Assembly (NCBI GenBank): GCA_020048645.1
Contig: JAIFMG010000109.1
Coordinates: 1 to 39,999 of the forward strand
Origin: Bacteroidota bacterium
GTDB taxonomy: Bacteria > Bacteroidota > Bacteroidia > Bacteroidales > UBA6013
DNA: 39,999 nucleotides
Direction of reading: 5' to 3'
The translations under genes were made by a program, and so were the position numbers. Under the pieces are notes generated by a model, which searched no databases, was not told where the DNA came from, and saw only the letters and a list, made by a program, of their open reading frames with translations. How positions within the stretch are numbered: the first letter of the stretch is position 1; every line of letters begins with the position of its first letter. Of the stretch, positions 1 through 9,159 are shown in pieces.

Positions 1-405
1 GAGGACAAGAATATTTTTCGTGTTTTTCGTGCATTTCGTGGAAAAATCTTTTCGTATTGATAATGCAAACTGAATCTAGCCTTTTACTTATTTCGCCGGT
101 AGAGCTATCGAGTGTTGGGCGAAGTTCTTCAAGTCTCGGGCGATCGGGTCATTTTTGACCTGCAAGTTCGGCCCACCAGTCAGCATGGGAAGATAATGGC
201 ATTACCTACAAGCAGGCGAGGGCTTGGGTCCTGTACCCAAACCGAGACCAGAAACAATTGGATAATCCCTAAAACAGATAGAAAAGTAGTCGCTAGGAAT
301 ATGTTCGTGGCGGTCGTTCAAAAAGATGGATGTCCGGCAGTACGAATAGCTCGGACCCTGAACCAGATAATCCCAGCCTAGCAACTGTGGAAACATTTTA
401 GCGAA
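1..405. other. Unassigned region downstream of the histidine kinase
   Basis: I recognise no gene here. A plus-strand frame from a GTG at 112 to 381 and a minus-strand frame from 396 to 202 (64 codons) are both open, but neither resembles a family I know and both are short. A small hairpin lies at 224-240 (ttgggt, 5-base loop, acccaa). The first 55 bases are AT-rich and contain the period-9 repeat listed separately. The region lies beyond the 3' end of the minus-strand kinase gene, so it may include that gene's terminator or the edge of a gene to the left. Confidence 0.4.
17..40 (+). repeat. TTCGTG repeated three times at 9-base spacing
   Basis: TTCGTG begins at 17, 26 and 35, giving three imperfect 9-base units, with a near copy TTCGTA at 51. 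Similar short phrased repeats are known in intergenic DNA of Bacteroidota. No function can be read from the sequence. Confidence 0.45.
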
Positions 406-2379
406 TCAGGCTTGATGCTTTGGCATCTTTGGAATCAGGATATAAAACTCACTTCCCAATCCCACTTGGCTTGAAACGCCAATCTCTCCACCGTTGAGTT
501 TGATGAAATCGCTGCACAGAACGAGCCCGAGTCCCGATCCTTTTTCCTTGTTGGTGCCAGCGGAGCTATGGCCATTGTAAAGGAAAATGCTCTCTAAGTA
601 TCGGGCTTCGATGCCCACACCATTGTCTTTCACGGTCAAGCGAAAGAACAGAAGCTCCTCCGTGCAAAAAACCCTGACCATGCCTGATTTTGCAGTAAAT
701 TTTAAGGCGTTTGAAACAAGATTCCGAATGATCGTGTCAATCATGTTGAAGTCGGCGAATACCATAGCCTCGGGTTCCACCTCCTGGCGGAGCTCAATGC
801 CTTTTTCCTTGGCCACTTCTTTGAGCAAGTCAATGCTATTTCGGACAGCGTCGATCAAGTCAAATTTGGTTTTGATGACCTTTAGGCTGCCGGTTTGCGC
901 CCTCGACCACTCGAGCAGGTTTTCCAGGAGGACGTAGGTGTTTTGGCTGGACGAATAAATCCGCTCCAGAAACTCCTCGAGCTTTGGGCCGCGTATGTAC
1001 TCCTTGTTGTCGAGCAGCAGCTTCGAGAATCCCATGATCGTGTGGAACGGGTTGCGCAGGTCGTGGGCGATGATAGAAAAGAAGCGATCCTTGTCGGCAT
1101 TGGCCTTTTCAAGTTCTAAGCTCTTGATTTCCAATTCTTTTTTGCGTTCCTTCAAGGCTTCGTTGATGAGCGATAGCCGCGTTTTGTTCTTGTATTGGCT
1201 GAATCCGACCACCAAGACGAAGACCAGCACGAAGAGGAGGACAACTTGGATCATGCGATCGCTTCTTTGCTCTTCCATCCGATGGTTGCGCGCAAGTTCC
1301 TCAAGATGCTCGCGCTCCTGGATTTCCTTGTCGAATTGGTAGCGCAGGTTCATTTCGGTGGCTTTCACCAATTGGTCGCGCAGGTTGAGTGTGTCGTCCA
1401 TCTGCTTGAATAGGCGGTAGAAGTTGTAGGCCTCTTCGTACTTGCCGAGCTGGCCGTAAAGGTCGCTTAGCGATCGGCTGGCATCACGCACCCGGATGGG
1501 CGAGCGCACTTTCTGGCCAATTTCAATGGCATCATGCAAATATTGACGGGCACGCTGGACATCGCCGTTTTCCAGGTAATAGTCGCCAAGGCTGATGTAG
1601 CTCTGCGCCACCCCCAACTCATCCCCAAGTTTGATCTGCAAGTCGAGGCTTTGTTGGATTTTGTCCATAGCAAACTGCGGGCTGCCCATCAGCAGGTAAA
1701 TTTTGCCAATCGTCCCCAGCGAGTTCGATATTCCGGCGCTGTCTTGTATGGCTAACCGAATGTCGAGAGAAAGCTTCTGGTAGTGCATGGCCGAATCCAT
1801 GTTCTGCATGCTCAAGTAAGTCTGGCTCAATTGGTTGTACGAATAACCGATACCCATTGGGTTCCCTATGACCTTGAAGTGCTTTAGCGCTTCGTTGATG
1901 TAGTCGATAGCCAATGGGTACTTGGCTTGTAGTTGGTTGATTTCTCCCAGGTTGTTCAGGGCGTATCCCAGTTCGATTAAAACATGGTGGGCCGCGGCTT
2001 CTTCCCTCGCCTTTCCGTAGTAGTCCAAGGCCCTTTCCAGATCGCCTATGTTTCGGTGGATGACGCCCAAGTAATTGTAGAGCGTGGCTATATTGTTATG
2101 GTCATTGATGGTTTTAGCCAATTGAAGCGCTTCAAGGGCATATTTGAAAGCAAGTTCGGGCGAGTTGTTTCGGTTGTGCCAGGCGTTTTCCTTCAGCCAG
2201 TCGATTTTCTGTTGCCCGGTGAACTCCTCGTAGTTTGTCGGATACCGGACTTTTGCAAAGTCGTCCAAGTCCTGGCTTTGTGCTATGTTGCTCAAAAACA
2301 GGATGATAATCGCAATGAAGAAGAAGTTTTTGCACAGGCTGCCCACTGATGGTTCTTTTGCTTGATGGATTTTCGACAT
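406..2379 (-). CDS. TPR-repeat sensor histidine kinase
   Basis: This 657-residue membrane sensor kinase probably autophosphorylates on a histidine and passes the phosphate to a response regulator. Residues 1-36 look like a secretion signal ending near AQSQ. About 45-350 is a run of tetratricopeptide repeats placed outside the cytoplasmic membrane. One membrane segment (376-395) and a coiled coil (about 400-430) follow. The kinase core has an H-box with His439 (AHDLRNPF), an N-box around Asn553/Asn557 (RNLVSNALKF), DNGVGI near 585 and GSGLGL near 615. No receiver domain is attached. The ATG at 2379 gives the full signal peptide. The gene diverges from the MFS transporter gene. The orphan receiver at 14262 is one possible partner, but nothing links them directly. 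Family assignment is firm; the signal sensed is unknown. Confidence 0.93.
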   Translation of the reverse strand: MSKIHQAKEPSVGSLCKNFFFIAIIILFLSNIAQSQDLDDFAKVRYPTNYEEFTGQQKIDWLKENAWHNRNNSPELAFKYALEALQLAKTINDHNNIATLYNYLGVIHRNIGDLERALDYYGKAREEAAAHHVLIELGYALNNLGEINQLQAKYPLAIDYINEALKHFKVIGNPMGIGYSYNQLSQTYLSMQNMDSAMHYQKLSLDIRLAIQDSAGISNSLGTIGKIYLLMGSPQFAMDKIQQSLDLQIKLGDELGVAQSYISLGDYYLENGDVQRARQYLHDAIEIGQKVRSPIRVRDASRSLSDLYGQLGKYEEAYNFYRLFKQMDDTLNLRDQLVKATEMNLRYQFDKEIQEREHLEELARNHRMEEQRSDRMIQVVLLFVLVFVLVVGFSQYKNKTRLSLINEALKERKKELEIKSLELEKANADKDRFFSIIAHDLRNPFHTIMGFSKLLLDNKEYIRGPKLEEFLERIYSSSQNTYVLLENLLEWSRAQTGSLKVIKTKFDLIDAVRNSIDLLKEVAKEKGIELRQEVEPEAMVFADFNMIDTIIRNLVSNALKFTAKSGMVRVFCTEELLFFRLTVKDNGVGIEARYLESIFLYNGHSSAGTNKEKGSGLGLVLCSDFIKLNGGEIGVSSQVGLGSEFYILIPKMPKHQA

Positions 2380-2395
2380 AAATTTATTCCTTTTT

Positions 2396-2425
2396 TTTGT
2401 TTAAATGCAATAATGTCTATTTTTG
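2396..2425 (+). promoter_or_regulatory. Bacteroidota-type promoter for the MFS gene
   Basis: TTTG at 2396-2399 and TATTTTTG at 2418-2425 match the Bacteroidota -33 (TTTG) and -7 (TAnnTTTG) elements, with an 18-base spacer. Transcription would start near 2432, which rules out a start codon at 2423 and supports the ATG at 2531, leaving a leader of about 100 bases. Confidence 0.6.
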
Positions 2426-2530
2426 GTTGTAAGCTTTTTGCAACAGATGAGAATGACGAGCAATACTTCAACTCATGGATGCCAAACCAAAGACCGAGTT
2501 TTTCGTACACACCCACAAACAAGACCTGCG

Positions 2531-4069
2531 ATGTTAGAAATTCAAAAAAAACTGACGAACGGTTTTTACGCCATTCTTAGCCTGCCCGCCACGGCGATGG
2601 GCTTTGCCTTGTCGGTTCAGATTTCGGCCTTGAGCTGGATCCTAAGCACTAAGTACGGCTTTGATATACACGATGTTGGAATTGTGTGGGCTGCCGGTCC
2701 TCTGGCCGGAATCATTGCCCAGCCCATCGTTGGCGCCATTTCCGATAAAGTCTGGTTTTGGGGCGGAAGGCGGCGACCCTTTATCATCATCGGTGGCATT
2801 TTGGCTGCCTTGATGCTTTTCGCGCTTCCCAACATGGACATTATCGGAAAAGCCGTCGGCAGTACTGGCGCCACCATGGGCATCGCCATCGCCATCGCCC
2901 TGACCCTCGACTTGTCCATCAACGTCAGCTTCAATCCCACGAGGTCTATCATTGCCGACGTAACGCCCGAGGGGGATAAGCGGACCCGGGGCTATACTTG
3001 GATGCAGACCATTTCAGGAACATTTGGAGTGTTGGCATATGCAATCGGTGCCGTGCTTGGAAATGAATTTCTCGTCTATTTCGGGGCTTTTTTGGTCGTC
3101 CTGCTTTCTTTGTTTCCCTTCTTTCCCAAGAAATTCATTGTTGAGCCGAATGTTTTGGGGACTTACGAGTCGGATGATACGGCGACTGTTGGAAAAAGCG
3201 CCCCCGTTGCAAAGTATGTTTCACACGAAACCGAGCGTGGTTCCAATGCCATGTTCACGCTCTTTCCTCTTTTGGGTTTCTTGATTTATGGTGTTTATGT
3301 AATCGTAGCAAAGCTTTTCAATCTTGACTCCAGCAACAGCATGGTCGAATGGATGACTGTCGGCCTGGTCGTGGTTGCGGGTCTGGTGGTTTTGGTCATG
3401 TCGGCGGCTAAAGAGAAGAACGATTTGGAGTTCATGAAAATCCTCCTCGCGCACGCCTTCACCTGGATTGGGGTCCAAACGATGTTCATATACATGTTCG
3501 CTTTTGCCAAGGAAAATGTCCTGATGCTCGAGTACCTTGACGACATGCCGCGAGACTTGCGCGACGCCCAAGACAAGATGGTAGGCAGGGTTTCTTCCAT
3601 CGCTTTCCTCATCCTCAACCTGGTGGGAGCGCTTTTCCCGGCTTTCGTGCTCAACCCGATGGCCCGGGCTTTCGGGCGTGTGCGCACGCACGCCCTCAGC
3701 TTGAGCGTCATGGCTGTGGCCTACTTTGGCGTCATGCTGTTGCCACAAACCGAAATCATGCTCTATGTGCTGATGGCTTTTGTAGGCGTGGGCTGGGCCA
3801 GCGTCATCTCCCTGCCCTTCGCCATCATGTCGGAACGGGTTGATCAGGCGAAAATGGGCCTTTACATGGGCATTTTCAACCTCTCGGTGGTTTTGCCGCA
3901 GTTGGTGGCCAGCTTCAAGATGAACCAGATAGTCGGAGAGGCGGCTGACAAGGACATCATGTTTTTGATCAGCGGTTCCTCTTTGGCCATTTCCGCACTA
4001 CTTTGGTTCATGGTGCGCGAAGGAAAGTCGGCCGGCGCGTTGCCTGTCTCTGGCGGCGGAGCTCACTGA
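2531..4069 (+). CDS. MFS transporter, SLC45/GPH-like sugar carrier
   Basis: This 512-residue inner-membrane protein has about twelve hydrophobic helices and belongs to the major facilitator superfamily. The loop between helices 2 and 3 carries the family signature in the form GAISDK followed by GGRRRPF. The GRRRPF form is typical of the SLC45/GPH sugar-cation symporters, so uptake of a disaccharide or oligosaccharide with a cation is the likely role; the substrate cannot be read. An upstream ATG-like frame begins at 2423, but the promoter -7 element lies over it, and the sequence from 2531 (MLEIQKKLTNGFY) starts just before helix 1, so 2531 was chosen. No carbohydrate-metabolism genes adjoin it. 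It converges on the tape-measure-like gene across a palindromic terminator. Confidence 0.85.
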   Translation: MLEIQKKLTNGFYAILSLPATAMGFALSVQISALSWILSTKYGFDIHDVGIVWAAGPLAGIIAQPIVGAISDKVWFWGGRRRPFIIIGGILAALMLFALPNMDIIGKAVGSTGATMGIAIAIALTLDLSINVSFNPTRSIIADVTPEGDKRTRGYTWMQTISGTFGVLAYAIGAVLGNEFLVYFGAFLVVLLSLFPFFPKKFIVEPNVLGTYESDDTATVGKSAPVAKYVSHETERGSNAMFTLFPLLGFLIYGVYVIVAKLFNLDSSNSMVEWMTVGLVVVAGLVVLVMSAAKEKNDLEFMKILLAHAFTWIGVQTMFIYMFAFAKENVLMLEYLDDMPRDLRDAQDKMVGRVSSIAFLILNLVGALFPAFVLNPMARAFGRVRTHALSLSVMAVAYFGVMLLPQTEIMLYVLMAFVGVGWASVISLPFAIMSERVDQAKMGLYMGIFNLSVVLPQLVASFKMNQIVGEAADKDIMFLISGSSLAISALLWFMVREGKSAGALPVSGGGAH

Positions 4070-4085
4070 GCAATTTGCACGTTCG

Positions 4086-4134
4086 CGAAGCCTTGTGGAA
4101 ACCCGCTGGCCAGGCGGGCTTCCGCAAGGCTTCG
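4086..4134. terminator. Long palindromic bidirectional terminator
   Basis: A 21-base arm (4086-4106) pairs with 4114-4134 around a 7-base loop, with one G-T pair and one mismatch. It fills the gap between the convergent MFS and tape-measure-like genes. There is no long T-run on either side, so its strength as an intrinsic terminator is uncertain. Confidence 0.65.
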
Positions 4135-4139
4135 TCAAT

Positions 4140-7100
4140 TCAGTAGTTCCACTCCGTCAAAATTAGATAGTCGCACCACGAAAGTTTGATGGTTCCCACG
4201 CCCCAGGGCAGTTTCCTCAATAGCAGGTCGATTGTCTGGTCGTCCACCTTGAGCCCCCAATTCCGTCCGACTGGCTTCAAAATTCCTTGACGAGCGAAGA
4301 AGCCAGCCCTAAGTCCTTCCGGGCTTGTCCCCTTCAAGGCCTTCCAGCTCGCGACCACCGAGCGTAGCAGATTGTCCATTTCTGACAGTTCGTCGCTCGT
4401 GAACGAGAGGCCCAGCTCAATCCCTTGCCCCGGTGTCAATCCACAAAGCAGTTTCGCGAGCAAGAGCTGCCCTTCGTCCAGGTCGTCCTGTCCCGTTGCC
4501 AAAAAGCCAACGGCATGGACAGCCTTGCTCTCCGAGCTTTTGCTCTGGAAGCGGTGCTTTTCATCCATCCAGCCCATCCGTTTGAAAAAGGTCGCCAAAT
4601 GCGGCCACAACAAGACCACACCCGCATCCCGCAAATAGAAACGTCTATCGGGCTTGTCAAAAGCAGTCCAGTTCGCATTTTGGCTGAGGTTTTGGTCCAG
4701 CTCGTTTCCTGTACTACCTGCCCAATCACCGGGAATAATCAACCCTCTATTGGCTTCACTACTCGCATTGATTGAATTTTCGAGCATTCCCCAATCATTG
4801 TTTTCCTCAAAGTCAAAAGTCTGGATGTTTTCATCTCTATTCTCGGGGATATTCATATCTTCATGGGATTCAAATTTGGAATGCCCACAGGCAGACCCAA
4901 AACTAGCAACGGGTTCGAACTTCGACGCAAGTTCGAACAAGTGGTTTGTCCAAATTGACTTGTCGTCCGGATTTGGTTTTTTACGGGGATGGTTTTTCTC
5001 AAAGACGATACATATTTGTTGAATCTGCGAGGCATTCAGCAATTGTCCAGCAACAACACAGTTTGTCCAGCTTTTAAAAAACGGGGACATTGCCATTTTG
5101 ACTGAAGCCTTTGTTATTGTAGCCAGCGACACCATCAGCCCTGATAGACTTTTCGACGCGGACCAAGAAGGTAACTTTCCGTTTGAAATGCGGTAGCGAA
5201 ACGAATCCCACATTGCGTGTTCGCTTATGCTAGAGTGGGGGAGGGGCCACTCGCATCGCACGATTTTGGTGGGCATCGCTTGTTCAGCAGCATCAAAAAA
5301 TAATGCCAGGAAATTTTTTTTGCAATCATTCAATTCTGCGTCCTCTGTTTGGATGAAACTCCAAATTTCAGGAAACGATTTTGCCTGTTCCTTCGCGAAT
5401 AACTCAAACTCGACTGCCCAATCACCAATCGGGCCATACTCTTGCTTTCTTTTTTGACGTTTTTGCTTGTCCCAATGAGATACCATCAAAAGTGATGAAA
5501 AATAGTGGTGCAGTTCATTCTGCTCAATTCCAATTGAATAGACAAGTTCACTTAAAGCATCATGCCAAGATTTTGAAAGGTTGTTGCGATTTAAATTCTG
5601 AGTAGCTGAATGATGGAATAGACTTGAGAAAAAAAGTAATCTAGGAAAACTAAACAAATTTGCCCATTTTCTGTCGAGGGTATTCAATCTTTCGATTTCG
5701 TGCAAAAAACGGAAGGGGAGCGTATTATCATTCCTGTTCAAGAGTTGCCAAACTTTATGCTTCAGGGCTTCGCTGCTACGTCCTGCGAACATATCAGCGA
5801 AGCCCTGGGTTTCCATGGCTTGTTCCAAAAGCCACCGCATCAAAGGCTCATCATGTTCAATTGCTTGATTGACAATTGTTTCTAATTCACTGTATGACAT
5901 TATTTCATTGTCCGCATCCAAGCTGCCCCACTCGAAGTAATATAAAACTGGATATAGCATATGACGCTCGAAAAAGTTAAGTTTTTCCGGAAAAAGGATA
6001 GACACCAACCGTTTTAATTTTTCTGAAACTGGCCTCGAAGATGGAGATTCAACACCTATATCATCACTTATCATCTCATTGATTACCAGTTTTTTAAACG
6101 CAATTACCGAATCTTTTGCTTGTGTTGGTGTCAGTCCTTCTCGCTCAAAAAAAAGATAGGCATTTTGGATTGAATTGTTAAAATATACGCGATCAAATCG
6201 ACCTGGGTGCTTCAAGGCAATCTTCCACCACTTCCGTTCGCTGGCCGGAGATAGATTTTGACCTGCCATTTGCTCTGCCGAGGCAAGGAGCGTTTCCATC
6301 AGGCGATATTGTCCCACTCCTTGTGCCAGTCTCAAAAGTTCCTTGGTATTTTGAATGGATTCCATGTCGAGAAGTTGGGAATCCCAGGATTCAGGATGCA
6401 GCCGTTCCATCAGAGCGGCTATGGTTTCAGGGTCCAGCGGGCGCAACTTTTCCAGGCAATTGGCGACCTGTTCTCGTCGCGACATTGGTTTTGGAAAGCT
6501 ACTTCCGGGGCCATTCGGATTCGTTTCGCAGCCAAGCAACCGGTCGAGCAAGTCGAACCAGACAACGGCCGGCATAAGCGGACTGTCCCAGTCTCCGGCT
6601 TCGATGAGCGAACGCAGCCAGGATGCTTCGCCTTGCCTGGCTTTCCGGATGTGTTCGTCCAGCTTTTGGGCTGCCAGTTCGGGTATATGTTTTCCCCAGC
6701 TCAATTGCCAAGATTCTAGAATGTTTTTGGGCGTGTGCTCTCTTAGTCGATTCGCTCCAAAGAATATCTCTAGGGCAGTATGTTTATAGTTTTTTGAGGA
6801 ATGTTGTATAATCTCAAGCGCGATGAGATGGATTTCGCTATGCAATGGATAAGCAGCTCGAAAGAGATGGTGTAGATTGAGCTCTGGAACTGTTTGCAAA
6901 ATGAACCTTGTCCAGTTTCTGTGCATGAATGCTTCCCGCAATTCTTTTTGGACATGTTCCTGGCCAATTGAGAAGAAGCTGTTCCATTGTTGAGCATCCC
7001 ACGGCGGAATGTCGGAATGCCATCGGCCCGTACACAAGAAGTCTCGGCATTTTTCTTGCACATCAAGGTCCACCGCGGTTTCCAGCCTGTCGGGGCTTTC

Positions 7101-8390
7101 GGCGAGCAGAAACGAGGATGCCGCCAAGGAAAGCCCTGCGAGTTGAGCAAACGCGGCGATGAACTTGTCGGTGGGAAGGTATTGATTGTCAGGTATTTGT
7201 TCGAGAGCGATTGTCAACCAGCGGTCAGCGAGGCGTTCTTCCCGAACCCAGCCCGACAGGGCCCGGGCACGCTGAAGCCAGTTCTCGAGTTCCTGGGCCA
7301 TTGGTTCGAACAAAGTTTTCAGAAGCAGGACCTTGAGGGCCGATCGCTCCCCCAACAACCACTTTTTGCGGTATCGCTTTTCAGCAAAGACCAGCCCTAG
7401 CATTTGCAGAGTTCTTGCTTTGTCGTGTTTGTGTAGTGATACCAATAGTTCGAGGATTAACATTGTTTGCGCTTCGCGTTCAAGCGACGAAAAGCCATAT
7501 GGCAACTTGTCTTGTGTCAGCACCAGAAAGAATGCTTGCTCCAGTGCATTGACAGGCGCCTGGGATAAGACTTCTTTCCATCCCAACAGCTTCCATTGAT
7601 TGATTTCAGTTGATGTTTTTTCATCCAGAAAACCTATGTTGTAATTTGTCTTTTGGAAAATATGTTCTTGCCTTTCGACAGGTGAAGCGTTTCCAAGATT
7701 GATTTTGCCATGGTCAGAAATTGGAGCGGTTTCTTTTTCCTTCCATGTTTCCTTCTTGTTTTCATAGAGCCATATCGTTTGGTTGACTCTTTCCTCTTCT
7801 GTCGTTCCCGATTTGACAATTTCCAGAATGCTTTTGAATTGTCCTGGTGAAAGCTGATGCTTTTTTTGTACAAGTCTGAGTGCGCTTTCAGGCCTCAGGA
7901 GGCGAAAGAGTCTTCTTTTTTGGTCGTGGTTCGCTTTGTCCATCCAGGTGCCAAGCCAAGTTTCTTCTTTTAGTTTTTCTGCTAATGACTTGATTTCATG
8001 CTGCTTGATTGACTTGTTGTCCGAAGGATCCCACCAGGGCAAACTTGCAGTTTCAAGATAATGCAGCAGGAGTTCCCGGTTGGTTTCGTCCTTGGCCAGT
8101 CTTGTGAGAACTTGGCCTTCGTTGCTGGCTTCGACTTTTCGTATGGCGTCCTCAACTTTTGATAGAATGCGCTCCCTCCAGTCGCCAAGACTTATTTTTC
8201 CAATATCCAGTTCAATTTGTTCGATTCGAAAGATAGGGCCTGTTTTGCTTGTGATTTGTTTTTCTAGTTTTTCAAAAGCGATTTCCAAGGCTCGGACCAG
8301 TTCTTCCACCAATTTTTCCTGGTCTTCTGGTGTGAGTTCTTTGGCTGAAATCTCTAGGGTAAGACGTTGGACGATTGTGTATTGGGTCAT
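4140..8390 (-). CDS. Contractile injection system tape-measure-like protein
   Basis: This 1416-residue protein matches from memory the CIS_TMP family, thought to set tube length in extracellular contractile injection systems. The N-terminal ~110 residues show the family pattern: a strand (QRLTLEI), a helix rich in E and L, then RIEQIELDIG and a second helix. The C-terminal domain (about 1250-1416) is characteristic: DAGVVLLWPHL, then VHAVGFLATG, KLLCGLTPG, TSPEGLR, LPWGVGTIKLSW and a final TEW. The roughly 1100 residues between look like a long helical array with no motif I recognise. The start at 8390 was chosen over 8456 because it lies 2 bases beyond the upstream gene's stop and gives the usual family N-terminus. 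Tube, sheath, baseplate, spike and ATPase genes are all absent from the window. GC is lower than in the core genes to the right. It may serve a distant CIS locus, be a relic, or have another role. Confidence 0.8.
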   Translation of the reverse strand: MTQYTIVQRLTLEISAKELTPEDQEKLVEELVRALEIAFEKLEKQITSKTGPIFRIEQIELDIGKISLGDWRERILSKVEDAIRKVEASNEGQVLTRLAKDETNRELLLHYLETASLPWWDPSDNKSIKQHEIKSLAEKLKEETWLGTWMDKANHDQKRRLFRLLRPESALRLVQKKHQLSPGQFKSILEIVKSGTTEEERVNQTIWLYENKKETWKEKETAPISDHGKINLGNASPVERQEHIFQKTNYNIGFLDEKTSTEINQWKLLGWKEVLSQAPVNALEQAFFLVLTQDKLPYGFSSLEREAQTMLILELLVSLHKHDKARTLQMLGLVFAEKRYRKKWLLGERSALKVLLLKTLFEPMAQELENWLQRARALSGWVREERLADRWLTIALEQIPDNQYLPTDKFIAAFAQLAGLSLAASSFLLAESPDRLETAVDLDVQEKCRDFLCTGRWHSDIPPWDAQQWNSFFSIGQEHVQKELREAFMHRNWTRFILQTVPELNLHHLFRAAYPLHSEIHLIALEIIQHSSKNYKHTALEIFFGANRLREHTPKNILESWQLSWGKHIPELAAQKLDEHIRKARQGEASWLRSLIEAGDWDSPLMPAVVWFDLLDRLLGCETNPNGPGSSFPKPMSRREQVANCLEKLRPLDPETIAALMERLHPESWDSQLLDMESIQNTKELLRLAQGVGQYRLMETLLASAEQMAGQNLSPASERKWWKIALKHPGRFDRVYFNNSIQNAYLFFEREGLTPTQAKDSVIAFKKLVINEMISDDIGVESPSSRPVSEKLKRLVSILFPEKLNFFERHMLYPVLYYFEWGSLDADNEIMSYSELETIVNQAIEHDEPLMRWLLEQAMETQGFADMFAGRSSEALKHKVWQLLNRNDNTLPFRFLHEIERLNTLDRKWANLFSFPRLLFFSSLFHHSATQNLNRNNLSKSWHDALSELVYSIGIEQNELHHYFSSLLMVSHWDKQKRQKRKQEYGPIGDWAVEFELFAKEQAKSFPEIWSFIQTEDAELNDCKKNFLALFFDAAEQAMPTKIVRCEWPLPHSSISEHAMWDSFRYRISNGKLPSWSASKSLSGLMVSLATITKASVKMAMSPFFKSWTNCVVAGQLLNASQIQQICIVFEKNHPRKKPNPDDKSIWTNHLFELASKFEPVASFGSACGHSKFESHEDMNIPENRDENIQTFDFEENNDWGMLENSINASSEANRGLIIPGDWAGSTGNELDQNLSQNANWTAFDKPDRRFYLRDAGVVLLWPHLATFFKRMGWMDEKHRFQSKSSESKAVHAVGFLATGQDDLDEGQLLLAKLLCGLTPGQGIELGLSFTSDELSEMDNLLRSVVASWKALKGTSPEGLRAGFFARQGILKPVGRNWGLKVDDQTIDLLLRKLPWGVGTIKLSWCDYLILTEWNY

Positions 8391-8392
8391 AT

Positions 8393-9106
8393 TCAAAGCA
8401 AACCGGTTCGGTATTGGTTGAGCTGTTTGTCCCATGTTTTGGCGTTTCCGCCGCAAAGTTTTTCGAGAAAGTCCCAGTATGATTTTTGATGGTTTTTGTG
8501 AACGGTATGTGCCAATTCGTGCAAAATGACGTAGTCCATCAAGTTTTTGGGAAGTTTGAGCAAGTAAACGCTAAGTCGGATGTCGTTGTCTGTGTTGCAG
8601 ACTCCCCATCTTGTCTTGGCGGTGCTGACGCTGGCTTCTCGATAGGAAAGCCCATGCGAAGAAGCCAGCTCTTTTAGCCGACTGAGGATGATGGGCTCGG
8701 CTTTTTGCTTGAATTTCAGCAGGATGACTTTTTCGATGAAGCGCTGGACCTCTGGGTTTGTGCTGGAATCGGCAAGAGGTAGGAGAATCAGGATTGTTTC
8801 GTCCAGAATCTGGGCTTTCGCTTGTTGGATGTCGCGGTTGATGATTTTCAAGCTGGCGTCAATTTCCTCGATGCGCTGTCCGTCTGCAAACAACTGTTTT
8901 CCGATCTCCAGGGTTCCAATTTTTTCGATATGTTTTTCTATCCATTCCCTTTTTGAGATCACGAAGCTTTCAATCGTTTCTAGTGAGGTGTGCATTGGCG
9001 CGGAAATTCGAATTTGCCCATCTCCTTTGATGACCAGGTTGATACGCTTGATGCTTGTGCTCTTGCGTATTGGGATTTTATCAAACCCGTTGATTTTTAG
9101 CCACAT
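8393..9106 (-). CDS. YgjP/SprT-like zinc metalloprotein (M48-type fold)
   Basis: This 237-residue protein belongs to the YgjP (DUF45) family of zinc metallohydrolases. The N-terminal part (about 1-55) shows the family pattern, with KSTSIKRINL and APMHTSLETIESFV. The C-terminal catalytic part has TRWGVC (usually RWGSC) and HELAH at 196-200, with His206 in NHQKSYW as the likely third metal ligand. E. coli YgjP has been described as a UTP pyrophosphatase, while the fold resembles minigluzincin proteases, so the substrate is open. A GTG at 9127 would add seven residues; the ATG at 9106 fits the family better. Its stop is 2 bases before the start of the tape-measure-like gene, so the two are almost certainly cotranscribed and may be translationally coupled. 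Confidence 0.85.
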   Translation of the reverse strand: MWLKINGFDKIPIRKSTSIKRINLVIKGDGQIRISAPMHTSLETIESFVISKREWIEKHIEKIGTLEIGKQLFADGQRIEEIDASLKIINRDIQQAKAQILDETILILLPLADSSTNPEVQRFIEKVILLKFKQKAEPIILSRLKELASSHGLSYREASVSTAKTRWGVCNTDNDIRLSVYLLKLPKNLMDYVILHELAHTVHKNHQKSYWDFLEKLCGGNAKTWDKQLNQYRTGLL

Positions 9107-9159
9107 AATGCAAAGGTTGAGGACCACTGGCGGCTTTTGTTGTCCGCCTTGGGCGCGGT

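Noticed and set aside
112..381. Plus-strand 89-codon frame, and the 64-codon minus frame at 202-396
   Set aside because: Start codon GTG without any recognisable product, overlapping frames on both strands equally open, no family likeness.
2423..2530. An earlier start for the MFS transporter at 2423
   Set aside because: It overlaps the promoter -7 element and the added residues are polar and unlike the family.
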